64,000 nucleotides of DNA from Bordetella parapertussis (GCA_945900965.1 CAMDKM010000004.1:1-64000); one strand, 5' to 3'. Counted from the stretch's first letter, positions 18,139 to 27,616 are shown. The notes: generated by a model not told the origin, from the letters alone. Program-made: numbers and translations.

Positions 18139-21100
18139 GTGAGCGTCCTCGATTCCTTTCATCCCGCCGTTGCCAACTGGTTTCGCCGAACTTACGCGGC
18201 ACCGACCGAACCGCAGAACCAAGCTTGGCCGGCGATCAGCTCCGGGAATAACGCGCTGATCGCGGCGCCGAACGGTTCAGGCAAGACGCTGGCGGCGTTT
18301 CTCGCCACCATTGACGCGCTGATTCGATTGGGCGTGCGCGGCGAACTGCGCGATGAGATCCATGTGGTGTATGTCTCGCCGCTCAAGGCGTTGTCCAACG
18401 ACATCCAGAAGAATCTCGACGAGCCGCTGGCCGGTATCCGCCGCGAGTTATTCGAGTCCGGCCAGCCCGATGTGGACATCCGCACCGTGGTGCGCACCGG
18501 CGACACGCCGCAGGGCGAGCGCGAACGCATGCGCCGCAAGCCGCCGCATATTCTGGTCACCACGCCGGAGTCGCTTTATATTTTGCTGACCAGCGTGTCG
18601 GGTCGCAAAATGCTGGCCAGCACGCGCACTGTGATCGTCGACGAAATTCACGCGCTGGCGCCGAACAAACGCGGCGCGCATTTGTCGCTGTCGCTGGAGC
18701 GCTTGCAGCAGCTTGCCGGCGGGCGCTTGACGCGGGTGGGTTTGTCGGCAACGCAGAAGCCGATTGAGGAGGTGGCGCGGTTTCTGGTCGGAGGCGGTCA
18801 GCGAAGTGGGCTGTTCGATGCCAACGCCTGCACCATCGTAGACACCGGCCACGTCCGCAAACGCGATCTCGCCCTCGAAGTCCCCGAGTCATCGCTCGAG
18901 GCCGTCATGTCCGGCGAAGTCTGGACACAGGTCTACGACCGACTCGCGCAACTGATCCGCGAACATCGCTCCACCCTGGTTTCGTCAATACGCGCAGACT
19001 GGCCGAGCGTGTCGCGCGCGCGCTGACCGAGCGCCTGGGCGAGGACCAGATCACTTCGCATCACGGCAGCATGGCGCGCGAGCAGCGGCTTGCCGCCGAG
19101 CAGAAATTGAAGCGTGGCGAATTGAAGGCTCTGGTTGCCACCGCCTCGCTGGAACTGGGCATTGACATCGGCCATGTCGATCTGGTGTGCCAGATTTCCA
19201 CGCCGCGCCGGATTGCGGCGCTGTTGCAGCGCGTGGGCCGCGCGGGTCACGCGGTGGGCGCTTTGCCGAAAGGCCGTTTGTTTCCGGTCTCGCGCGATGA
19301 TCTGGTGGAATGCACGGCGTTGCTCGATGCCGTGCGGCGCGAGGAACTCGACCGCCTCATCATTCCGCCCAAACCGCTTGATGTACTCGCGCAGCAAATC
19401 GCTGCTGAAGTGGCCTGCGGCGAGTGGGACGAAGACGCGCTCTACGACCTGGTGCGCCGCGCCTCGCCTTACCGCGATCTCACGCGCGCGGAATACGGCG
19501 AAGTCGTGCAAATGCTCGCGGAGGGCTACTCGACGCGGCGCGGGCGCAAGCGCGCGCTGATCCACCGCGACGCCGTCAATCGCAAGCTGCGCCCGCGCGA
19601 TGGCCTGCGACTCACCGCCGTGTGGTGATTCATTCGCCCTACGGCAACCGCATCAACCGCGCATGGGGCCTGGCGTTGCGCAAGCGCTTCTGCCGCAAAT
19701 TCAATTTCGAGTTGCAGGCAGCCGCCACCGAAGACGCCATCATTCTCTCTCTCACCGCCACGCACAGCTTCGCGCTGGAGGAGGTGGCGCATTACCTGCA
19801 CTCCAACAGCGCGCGCGCGGTGCTGATCCAGGCCATGCTGGATGCACCGATGTTCCTCACCCGCTGGCGCTGGGATGCGGCCATCGCGCTCGCGCTGCCA
19901 CGCTTCCAGGGCGGCAAGAAGATTGCCCCCCAGATTCAGCGCATGCAGGCCGAGGATTTGATCGCCGCCGTGTTCCCCGACCAACTTGCCTGTCAGGAAA
20001 ACATTGTCGGCGAGCGCGAGATTCCCGATCATCCGCTGGTGCGGCAGACCATCGCCGATTGCCTGTTCGAGGCCATGGACATCGAAGGCTTCGAGCGCCT
20101 GCTGCGCGCCATCGAAAGCGGGGATGTGAAAATCGAAACTCGCGAACTGGTGGAGCCTTCGCCCCTGACGCTGGAAATTCTCTCGGCGCGGCCTTATGCC
20201 TTTCTCGACGATGCGCCGCTGGAAGAGCGGCGCACGCAAGCTGTGGTCAGCCGCCGCTGGCTAGACGCGCAGAGCGCCGCCGACATTGGCCGGCTCGATC
20301 CCGAAGCCATTGCGCGCGTGCGCGAAGAAGCCTGGCCGCAGGCCGACAGCGCGGATGAGTTGCACGATGCGTTGGGCTGGCTGGGCCTGCTCACCGCGCG
20401 AGAAATCAGCGCGCAACCGGGCTGGGCGGCGCTGCTGGACGAACTGGTGCGCGACAAGCGCGTGACGCGCATCGTTCCCGCTGGTGAGCCGGACGCCGCC
20501 GCATTCATGGTCGCCGCCGAGCGCCTGCCCGAGTTCAACGCCGCACATCCCGGCGCGCGCATTGAGCCCGCGCTGAGCGTGCCCGCCGAATACGCCAAGA
20601 CCTGGACGCGCGAAGCCGCGCTGGTGGAAATCGTGCGCGGGCGGCTGGAAGGACTCGGCCCATTGACGGCGGCGCAACTCGCTGCCGCGATTGCAGTGCC
20701 CATTGGCGATGTCGATCTCGCCTTGCTCGCACTCGAGGGCGAAGGCTTTGTCATGCGAGGCAGCTTCATCCCGCAAGCCGGGGTCGAATGGTGCGAGCGG
20801 CGCCTGCTCGCGCGCATTACGCGCTACACGGTGAAGCGTCTGCGCGGCGAAATCGAACCGGTCTCAGCGGCGGACTTCATGCGCTTCCTGCTTGACTGGC
20901 AGCATGTGGGCGAACGCATGGAAGGTCCCGATGCCGTGGCGGTCGTGGTCTCGCAACTGGAAGGCTTTGAGGCCGCTGCCGCAGCCTGGGAAACCGAATT
21001 GATTCCCGCGCGGGTTGCGGGTTACGAGCCTCACTGGCTGGACGATCTCTGTCGCGCTGGCCGCGTGGTCTGGACGCGCCTGCAAGCCCCACGCTTGGAC

Positions 21101-22138
21101 GCGACACGCACGCCGGGGGCCAGCCCGATCCGTAGCACGCCGATCACACTGGTCATGCGCAAGAATCTTGCTTTGTGGACTTCGCTCGCCAAAACCGCCG
21201 AACTCCCTTCCCCTCCCAAGAGAGAACCCCACAGCGTTATTGGCAGCGAATCGGGCCCTCGAACCTCGGCTCCCCTCCCCCCCCGGGAGAGGGGCGGGGG
21301 TGAGGGAGGTCCTGACGCGAAAGACTCAACGTTGCAATCCACATCCACGTATCTGTCTTCGCGCGCCCAAGCCGTCGCCGATTTTCTGGCGCAACACGGC
21401 GCCTCCTTCTTCGACGACATCGCCGAAGGCATGGACCAACCGCGCAGCTTCGTCGAAGACGCCCTGCGCGAACTCACCGCTGCGGGCCTCATCAACTCCG
21501 ACGGTTTCAGCGGCCTGCGCGCATTACTCCTGCCCACCGACCGCCGCAAACCCATGAGCGGCGCGCGTCGGCGCCGCACGGCGGTATTCGGCGTCGAAGA
21601 CGCCGGCCGCTGGGTCTTGATCCGCCGCAAGCCCGCAGGCACCGTCACGCTGGATCGTGAAAACGCCGAAGCCATCGCGCGCGCGCTGCTCAAACGCTAC
21701 GGCGTGATCTTCTGGAAAATGCTCGCGCGCGAAGCCGACTGGCTGCCGCCCTGGCGGGAATTACTCATGGCCTGCCGCCGTCTCGAAATGCGCGGCGAAA
21801 TTCGTGGCGGGCGCTTCGTCGCCGGCTTTTCCGGTGAGCAGTTTGCATTACCCGAAGCCGTCGGCGTGCTGCGCGGCGTGCGAGGCGCGGAGAAATCCGG
21901 CCGCGCGTCAGTCGTCAGCGGCTGCGACCCGCTCAACCTCGCGGGCATCGTTACGCCGGGCGCGCGCGTGCCAGCGATCTACAGCAATCGCGTGATGTAC
22001 CGAGACGGAGTGCCGGTCGCGGCCTTGATTGCGGGAGAGGTGCAGTATTTCGAGAAGCTCGATCCCGGGAAGGCGTGGGAGCTGAAAAATATTCTCCTAC
22101 GCACACCCGCGCCGGCCGAATTGGCCTCGCTCATGTAA
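18139..22138 (+). pseudogene. lhr: Lhr-family DEAD/DEAH helicase, broken by a frameshift, an internal deletion and a repeat insertion
   Basis: Three frames together encode most of a long Lhr helicase. Frame 1 from GTG 18139 has [11 protein letters not shown] (Walker A), [13 protein letters not shown] (DEVH-type box) and [14 protein letters not shown]. At 18979-18983 the T-run is one base short; [19 protein letters not shown] then continues in the second frame through [16 protein letters not shown] and [11 protein letters not shown]. At about 19622 [11 protein letters not shown] is joined directly to [18 protein letters not shown] in a third frame, missing roughly 150-180 residues that intact Lhr proteins have there. 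From there to 22138 the frame is open, interrupted in phase by a repeat (21270-21310). Either a dead gene or partly an assembly artefact. Confidence 0.88.
21270..21310 (+). repeat. REP-like palindrome inserted in frame in lhr
   Basis: CTCCCCTCCCC followed by CCCCGGGAGAGGGG and GGGGGTGAGGG forms an imperfect hairpin. In the reading frame it encodes APLPPRERGGGEGG, a low-complexity insert typical of translated palindromic repeats, set in a 45-residue stretch (about 21205-21340) that looks unlike the rest of the helicase. Confidence 0.75.
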
Positions 22139-22170
22139 GGCAGGCGCCCTTCCGGCTCAGTTCACCGCCA

Positions 22171-22938
22171 TCACTTCGCGCCCGAAGCCATAAAGCCACC
22201 ATCCACCGGAATGACGATTCCCGTCACGTAAGCAGCGGCATCCGAGGCCAGGTAGGACACGGCTGCGGCGACCTCCTCCGGTGTACCGTAGCGATGCATC
22301 GGGATCGCGTTGGTGTAGGTCTGGCGAAATTCGCCGGAGTGTAGTACGCGCGTCATCGGCGTATCGACAGGGCCGGGCGCTACCGCGTTGGCGGTCACGC
22401 CATGTTCGGCCAACTCGACCGCCATTTGACGCGTGAGCCCGATGACCGCGGCCTTGGAGGTACCGTAGCCGGTGCGGCCGACGCCGACCGCGCGCATGCC
22501 GGCGACCGAGGCGATGTTGATGATGCGTCCCCAGCGCTTGCGCACCATCTGTCGCGCGGCATGTTGCGCGCACAACAACACCCCGGTGACGTTGATATTG
22601 AGATGCGCTTGCCAACTGTCGAGCGGAAATTCGAGAAAAGAACAGGCCTTGGCAATGCCGGCGTTGTTCACCACGATATCGCAGCCGCCCCACTGCCGGT
22701 CAACGGCGTCAAATGCCGCGCTAACCGAGGCGGCATTGCCGACGTCGAGCAGCAAGGGCGCCGCGGCAAAACCGGCGCGCGTAATCTCATCGGCCTTGGC
22801 ACGCGCCTGCGCCTCGTCGATGTCAGCGATCAAAACCCGCACACCCTCGCGCGCCAGTTTGTCCGCAATGGCAGCGCCGATCCCCTTGGCGGCACCGGTT
22901 ATAAGGGCAACGCGCTGTTGTGTTTGCTGAGAAGTCAC
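22171..22938 (-). CDS. Short-chain dehydrogenase/reductase
   Basis: 255-aa NAD(P)-dependent oxidoreductase of the classical SDR family. The cofactor motif GAAKGIG is at 15-21, NNAG at 91-94, and the catalytic triad is S144, Y158 and K162 (YGTSK). An acidic D39 after the second strand favours NAD over NADP. The start is GTG 22938 behind a G-rich site. Close in style to 3-oxoacyl-ACP reductase/acetoacetyl-CoA reductases, but it follows the acid-sugar kinase and RuBisCO-like genes on the same strand after 313 bp, so it may oxidise a sugar-acid intermediate. The substrate is an inference. Confidence 0.85.
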   Translation of the reverse strand: MTSQQTQQRVALITGAAKGIGAAIADKLAREGVRVLIADIDEAQARAKADEITRAGFAAAPLLLDVGNAASVSAAFDAVDRQWGGCDIVVNNAGIAKACSFLEFPLDSWQAHLNINVTGVLLCAQHAARQMVRKRWGRIINIASVAGMRAVGVGRTGYGTSKAAVIGLTRQMAVELAEHGVTANAVAPGPVDTPMTRVLHSGEFRQTYTNAIPMHRYGTPEEVAAAVSYLASDAAAYVTGIVIPVDGGFMASGAK

Positions 22939-23041
22939 CGTAATCCCCCCTTTATTTTCGTTGATGTGTGATTCATGAAGGTGGCCGAATCATCAGGAAA
23001 TACTGATTAACCCGAATTTTCCATTAGAAAACGAAAAACAC

Positions 23042-23172
23042 TTTCAACACGAAGGCCTACGAAGGTTTTCACGAAGGACGCGAAGGAAGGCAAAAGTGAT
23101 CCTGTCTTGGTTATTCCCGAAATAGATTTCCTTCGTGTCCCTTCGTGTTTTCCTTTGAGTCCTTCGTGTTGA
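23042..23172. repeat. Large imperfect inverted repeat built from ACGAAGG units
   Basis: The left arm, 23042-23090, repeats ACGAAGG-type units (TTCAACACGAAGG, CACGAAGGACG). The right arm, 23129-23172, carries the reverse complement (CCTTCGTGTCCCTTCGTG, TCCTTCGTGTTGAA). The spacer is 38 bp. The element fills most of the 313-bp gap between the sugar kinase and the SDR and could fold into a long hairpin; no gene is seen in the gap. Confidence 0.8.
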
Positions 23173-23251
23173 AGCGCTTTTTTGCGCCTAATTTGTCGCC
23201 ACGTTTCCGTTGGTAATTTGCGGGCCAATGGAAAATTGTGGATCACATGTA

Positions 23252-24604
23252 TCAGCTTCCCCGCGCAAGCCCGAAGTAATCCACCTTGCCCATCTGCCCG
23301 CCCTTGAGTGCAATTTCGAGGCCGTCGATGCGCGGATCGTCGGAATGCGCACGGCACAGCGGCGCGCCCGGCGTGAGCTCCGCTTTCATCTCCAGCGCGT
23401 ACAAGCCAAGCTCCTGCGCTGCGTAGCTTGAAGTGTCGCCACCGGCAATCACGACGCGACGCAATGACGTGCGCGCGAGCAACTCGCGCGCGATGCGGCC
23501 CATAGCGCCGCCGAGCAATTTCGCCGTGCTCTCGCCCGATGGTACCTGCTCACGCGTCGCCGAGAGGCTCGCGTCATCCGGCCCTACTGCGGAGTAAATC
23601 AATACACTCTTTCCCTGCTTGAACGACGCGAGCGCACGCTCGACCAAGTCACGACTCACCTGCGCTGCGCGCCCGGCCTGTACCAGCTCCGGCGCCGAGG
23701 CGCGGATGGTGTCGAAACCATGCGCTGCCGCCCATGAAATCTGCTGCGCCGTCAGCAGCGAGGCACTGCCGGACATGACCAGAATCTGCTCGCGCGGCTC
23801 GATGCGCGGAAACACCGCGCGCTGACCGGGGATCAGTCCGCTTTCGCGCCAATGGGCGGCCAGTGCATAACCCACGCCGGAGGAGCCGACGATAAAGTGC
23901 GGCGCGCGCTGCGCCTCATTCCAGATCAGGCGACCGGCCGCACGCAAGCGTGTTTCGTCGAGCACGTCATAGAGCAGCAGATCGGGATGGTTACGCATGC
24001 GCTCGGCGTGGCGTGCGTCGATGCGTGCATAGTCACCCTCCAGATCGAGCACGCTCATCAAGGCGCAACTGGCCTTGGTCTGACGCGCGAGATGCACGCG
24101 CAAGTCGGCTTCGTCCATCGGCGTGGTCGGATGACGCGACATGGTCGGATGCCGGTCGAGCCGGTAAATCTCATCGCCCGCCGCTGCCATGTGATTGCCG
24201 AATACGGTATAGCGGCGCAATTGCGGCACCCCGGCCAACACCGAGAGGGTGCGCGCGCCAGTGAGCTGCGCCCGCGCGTAATCGATCACGTGGCCGATAT
24301 TGCCGACGGCCGGCGAAGAATCGAAGGTCGAGCAGACTTTGTAATGCAGCAGCGGTGCGCCGAGCGACCACAGGCTGCGCAGCACCGGCATCAACCCGGC
24401 ATCCATCTGCGCGGGCGACATGGCGCGACTCGTGCCCGCAACGCCGATGCAGCGCGCATCGGCGAAGCGCGCCTGCAACACCTGCGCACTGGGCGGCGCA
24501 AGAAACAACACCGTACGCAAGCCCGCCAGCGCGAGCGCTTCCATGGCGTCGCTGGAGCCGGTGAAATCATCGCCGTAAAAGGCGAGCAGCGGCTTGGTAC
24601 TCAC
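23252..24604 (-). CDS. Four-carbon acid sugar kinase family protein (DUF1537, OtnK/OiaK-like)
   Basis: 450 aa. The N-terminal substrate domain (SBD_N) begins with LAFYGDDFTGSSDAMEAL, the family signature, and contains HYKVCSTFDSSP and GNIGHVIDYA. The C-terminal nucleotide-binding domain has RRVVIAGGDTSSYAAQELG and LTPGAPLCRA. Family members phosphorylate four-carbon acid sugars such as erythronate, or 3-oxo-isoapionate (OiaK). The start is GTG 24604, overlapping the TGA of the RuBisCO-like gene (GTGA), so the two are coupled. The pairing of this kinase with a RuBisCO-like protein is known from apionate-type pathways and supports an OiaK-like role; the substrate is not proven. Confidence 0.88.
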   Translation of the reverse strand: MSTKPLLAFYGDDFTGSSDAMEALALAGLRTVLFLAPPSAQVLQARFADARCIGVAGTSRAMSPAQMDAGLMPVLRSLWSLGAPLLHYKVCSTFDSSPAVGNIGHVIDYARAQLTGARTLSVLAGVPQLRRYTVFGNHMAAAGDEIYRLDRHPTMSRHPTTPMDEADLRVHLARQTKASCALMSVLDLEGDYARIDARHAERMRNHPDLLLYDVLDETRLRAAGRLIWNEAQRAPHFIVGSSGVGYALAAHWRESGLIPGQRAVFPRIEPREQILVMSGSASLLTAQQISWAAAHGFDTIRASAPELVQAGRAAQVSRDLVERALASFKQGKSVLIYSAVGPDDASLSATREQVPSGESTAKLLGGAMGRIARELLARTSLRRVVIAGGDTSSYAAQELGLYALEMKAELTPGAPLCRAHSDDPRIDGLEIALKGGQMGKVDYFGLARGS

Positions 24605-25863
24605 TTGCCACCAAATTTTGCTATGGCGTCACGCAATTCCGGACGCGTCTTGGCATAGTCTGCCAGCGCAACACCGCCGATAGCGGCCTCCCAGCCCTGT
24701 TGCATGCTGCGCACACCGGCCGCCGTGCCACCGGGATGCGCGATGATGCCGCCGCCCGCGAGGTGAACCACGTCGATGGTTTTGGTCGCTGCGTAGATGT
24801 CAATCGCGGACCCAGCCCATTGCGCCGAGGAAATCGCCGGCATCACGCGGTAATCGCCGAATAATGGTGTCAGGCAGTCGAGGATCGACTGTGCGACTTC
24901 GGCATTGTTCTCATAGAATTTGCTGTTGAATCCGCCGACATGAAGATGATCGACCCCGGCAAGCCGCCATATTTTCTGAAAGGGGCAAAAACCAATACCG
25001 AGCAGGGGATGGCGCGCCATCGCGCCAAAATTCGCGCGATGCCCGTGGATCGGCAATTGGCTGTGACGGCGCAAATGGGCCACTGCGGCAAGCCCCACGC
25101 AATTGACATTCACCATCACGCAGGTGCCGCCGGACTCTAGTACCAGATCATGTCCGCGCAGCATGTCGTCCAGATCGCCGGTGATGTTAAAGGCGTACAT
25201 CGCCTTCGCGCCGGTCTTGTCGGCGACGCGCTTGATCTCCTCCATCACCGCGGGCACGCGCTGCGCGAGCGGGGCGTAGGGTGGATTGGAGTTCAGCTCG
25301 TCGTCCTTGATGAAGTCGAGTCCGGCCTGCGCCAGATCACGCACCAGCGGACGCAGTTGTTCGTTTGTGAGACCGATACTTGGTTTGATGATGGTGCCGA
25401 TCAACGGCCGCCCATTGACCTGCGCGAGCTTGCGCGTGCCTTCAATGCCGTAGCCGGGGCCGGGATAACGCTCGGCGAAGGCGCGCGGCAAATCTACGTC
25501 CACCAGGCGCACGCCGGACAACTCCTGCAGCTCGTACAAATTGCCCGCAACTGTCGACATCAGACCCGGCAGCGATGGCCCGATGTTGTGAAACGGAAAG
25601 GAAATCTTGGCGAGGCCACGCTTGTACTCCAGCGTCCCCGCGGACTTGGGCGGCTTAGACCCTGGCAGACTGGGCGCTGCTGCTGTCTCAAGCGCAGTAA
25701 TACTTTCAACCCTCGCGCCATAAAGCTGTTTCAGTTCCTGCGTTTCCCCAGGGACTGCGACAAAGGTGCCGCTCGACTGCTCGCCGGCGATCACCGTCGC
25801 CGCGTGCTCCAGAGAATGCGGGGTCTCGATCAAATACGTTGCGAGAATGCGGTCTTCATTCAT
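24601..25863 (-). CDS. RuBisCO-like protein (form IV, OiaX-type candidate)
   Basis: 420 aa with the RuBisCO large-chain fold. K160 in GTIIKPSIGLT matches the catalytic lysine K175 of true RuBisCO, and K186-D187-D188-E189 keeps the carbamylated lysine and metal ligands (K201, D203, E204). The second lysine of the KPK motif is replaced by serine, and the loop-6 lysine K334 region reads SSAQWAGSA, so CO2 fixation is not expected. HGHRANFGAMARHP and GGGIIAHPGGTAAG fit the phosphate-binding sites. With the coupled acid-sugar kinase this points to a decarboxylase or hydrolase acting on a phosphorylated 3-oxo sugar acid, as described for OiaX/OiaT. Which reaction applies is an inference. Confidence 0.88.
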   Translation of the reverse strand: MNEDRILATYLIETPHSLEHAATVIAGEQSSGTFVAVPGETQELKQLYGARVESITALETAAAPSLPGSKPPKSAGTLEYKRGLAKISFPFHNIGPSLPGLMSTVAGNLYELQELSGVRLVDVDLPRAFAERYPGPGYGIEGTRKLAQVNGRPLIGTIIKPSIGLTNEQLRPLVRDLAQAGLDFIKDDELNSNPPYAPLAQRVPAVMEEIKRVADKTGAKAMYAFNITGDLDDMLRGHDLVLESGGTCVMVNVNCVGLAAVAHLRRHSQLPIHGHRANFGAMARHPLLGIGFCPFQKIWRLAGVDHLHVGGFNSKFYENNAEVAQSILDCLTPLFGDYRVMPAISSAQWAGSAIDIYAATKTIDVVHLAGGGIIAHPGGTAAGVRSMQQGWEAAIGGVALADYAKTRPELRDAIAKFGGK

Positions 25864-25964
25864 ATCCAGTCACCCAACGACAAAATTGCTTTTAAGATCC
25901 GTGCCGACCAAACCTGAACCCAGCCAGACTCTCATGACGCAACTATAACTCCCTCTCCCCTATG

Positions 25965-25994
25965 CGAGACAAGGGCACACTTGAAGCGAAGCAG
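25965..25994 (-). repeat. 30-bp dispersed repeat, copy 2 (inverted)
   Basis: This is the reverse complement of the 13898-13927 element with two mismatches. It is flanked by CTCCCTCTCCCC on the left and GGGGAAAGGGGGGG on the right, giving the whole unit palindromic ends. It lies in the 477-bp gap 25864-26340, which also holds an lhr fossil and heptad repeats but no intact gene. Confidence 0.75.
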
Positions 25995-26023
25995 AGAGCT
26001 GGGGAAAGGGGGGGGGCTATGTA

Positions 26024-26105
26024 GTGTGGGTACCGGCGATCTAACGCAATCGCGTGATGTATCGCTACGGCGCCCCGGTCGCGGTCCTGAAAGTGGGGGA
26101 AGAGC
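26024..26105 (+). pseudogene. Fossil of an lhr-like gene 3' end
   Basis: Read in phase from 26024, the codons give VWVPAI, a TAA stop at 26042, then RNRVMYRYGAPVAVLKVGEEH. This aligns with the lhr C-terminal region VPAIYSNRVMYRDGVPVAAL, encoded near 21969-22040, including matching bases such as CGCAATCGCGTGATGTA against AGCAATCGCGTGATGTA. Only about 80 bp remain. It is either the relic of a second lhr gene or of a partial duplication. The conserved tyrosine codon has become TAA. Confidence 0.75.
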
Positions 26106-26208
26106 ACACTGGTAACTCTTCGTGGCGGAGGTAACTAAGCCCGGTGCAGTCACCGGGCAAATGGGGGATTGCTAGCTATAAAGTAATAGGCCTGACCTTC
26201 AACTTTCA

Positions 26209-26334
26209 GGATTGAGGATCGAAGATCGCGGATCGAGAAATTCCTCACCCCTCACGATTCAACAATCGCCCGTCACTGGTCACCCTTCCCTGCATTTTCA
26301 ATCCCCTCAATCCTCAATCCCCGATCCCAGATCC
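26209..26334. repeat. Degenerate heptad repeats (GGATTGA / TCAATCC)
   Basis: Four 7-bp units GGATTGA-GGATCGA-AGATCGC-GGATCGA occupy 26209-26236. The reverse-complement units TCAATCC, TCAATCC, TCAATCC, CCGATCC and CAGATCC lie at 26298-26334. The two arms face each other around CTCACCCCTCACGATTC and so could pair as a hairpin. Confidence 0.85.
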
Positions 26335-26340
26335 TGTCCT

Positions 26341-27504
26341 TTAAATGTACATATCGAGCAAATTGTAGTTCTTCACTACATTCTGCCGAGTTTGTTCGTT
26401 CCAGCGGTTCTGGTCTTCCTCGTCCGCGAGCGGGTGGTAGCGGTACGGCTGTTCGTTCGGGAAGCGCTGTTTGCGCGCGTCGATACCGATGGCGATCATG
26501 CGGGAGCGCTGGTGAATCTGCTCCGAACTAAATGTCACGACACGACCGTCAAGGTGGGTGGTCGTGACATTCAGGACCCGGGCGCGCGGAAACAATCCCA
26601 TGTTCAAAGTTACCCGGCGGTCGGGGGAAGTATTGGCAAAGGACCCGTGAATCATCTGGCGATTCAGGATGAAGGTATCGCCGGCAGCGCCGAGCAGGGG
26701 GACAGCGCCGGCAATGCGCTCGGACCCGGCGGCGCGAACCATCTGCGGGATATCCACGCTTTGCAGCTTGTGGCTCCCCGGCACGATCCACACGCCGTTC
26801 CCGGCTGTGCTCGGATAGAGCTGGGTCATGAAATTGAAGCCGTGGGCGCCCTGATCCCAATCCGGCGCATTCCAGTGGGTGGTGCCATCGCGATGCCAGG
26901 CCACCGACGGGCCGAGGCCCGGCTCCTTGATGAAGCTCACCTCGTTGTAGGGCACGAAGTCGGGACCCAGTACGGCTTCCGCAACGGCGAGCAACCCGGG
27001 GTGGCCGTAAAGGCGCAGCGCCGAATCCATCAGTTGCAGATTGCCAAGCAGGTTCTCGATCGTATGCGCCGGCGCATTTGCAGGCGCAACAGCTTCGTGC
27101 ATCTTGACCGGGTGGCGGCCCTTGTTCTTCGACGTGCCGCCCAGAGGGTCGCTTAGCGGTTTCGCAAATCGATAGGGCGGGCGCGTGAACTCGCGCCCGA
27201 ACGCCGGCCGGCCCTTGGCGTCGAATTCGGACCCCGGCATTGCCGGCGCGCGATCGAGCGTCCGATCGACATCGGCCCGCAGTTCCGCAAGCTCTTCGGC
27301 GCCAACAACGCCCTCGAAGACATAAAAGCCAAGCTTCCAGTAGGCGTCAAGAATATCGCGATGAAGGTTGACGTCCGAACCCATTCGAATCGGCCCACGG
27401 TTACCCAACGCGTAAGCGCGTCGCGTCCCGTCCGCAATATATTCGGCCATCGCCCTTGCGTGTTCGGCTGCTGAAAGTACGCCGTTCGATGTCATGTCAT
27501 TCAT
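26341..27504 (-). CDS. Phytanoyl-CoA dioxygenase family protein
   Basis: 387 aa from ATG 27504, chosen because CAGGAGGACG lies just upstream; the frame is open 168 bases further but without a start signal. Fe(II)/2-oxoglutarate dioxygenase fold of the PhyH family: the iron ligands HxD lie in AWHRDGTTHW and the distal histidine in MIHGSFANTSPDRRVTLNMG, where the arginine is the 2-oxoglutarate anchor. WIVPGSHKL is also typical. Such enzymes hydroxylate lipids, osmolytes or natural products, so the substrate is open. It lies on the same strand upstream of the acid-sugar genes but 477 bp away, so it is probably transcribed separately. Its 3' end touches the heptad repeat block. Confidence 0.85.
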   Translation of the reverse strand: MNDMTSNGVLSAAEHARAMAEYIADGTRRAYALGNRGPIRMGSDVNLHRDILDAYWKLGFYVFEGVVGAEELAELRADVDRTLDRAPAMPGSEFDAKGRPAFGREFTRPPYRFAKPLSDPLGGTSKNKGRHPVKMHEAVAPANAPAHTIENLLGNLQLMDSALRLYGHPGLLAVAEAVLGPDFVPYNEVSFIKEPGLGPSVAWHRDGTTHWNAPDWDQGAHGFNFMTQLYPSTAGNGVWIVPGSHKLQSVDIPQMVRAAGSERIAGAVPLLGAAGDTFILNRQMIHGSFANTSPDRRVTLNMGLFPRARVLNVTTTHLDGRVVTFSSEQIHQRSRMIAIGIDARKQRFPNEQPYRYHPLADEEDQNRWNEQTRQNVVKNYNLLDMYI

Positions 27505-27616
27505 ACGACCGTCCTCCTGCCTAGCAAACGTGGTCCGCAAAGGGTTATTGTGCCTTAGGGTGCCAAGGATCGGTAGTGGATGGGCGACTGACCTCCACAC
27601 CGCAATTACAGCTGGA

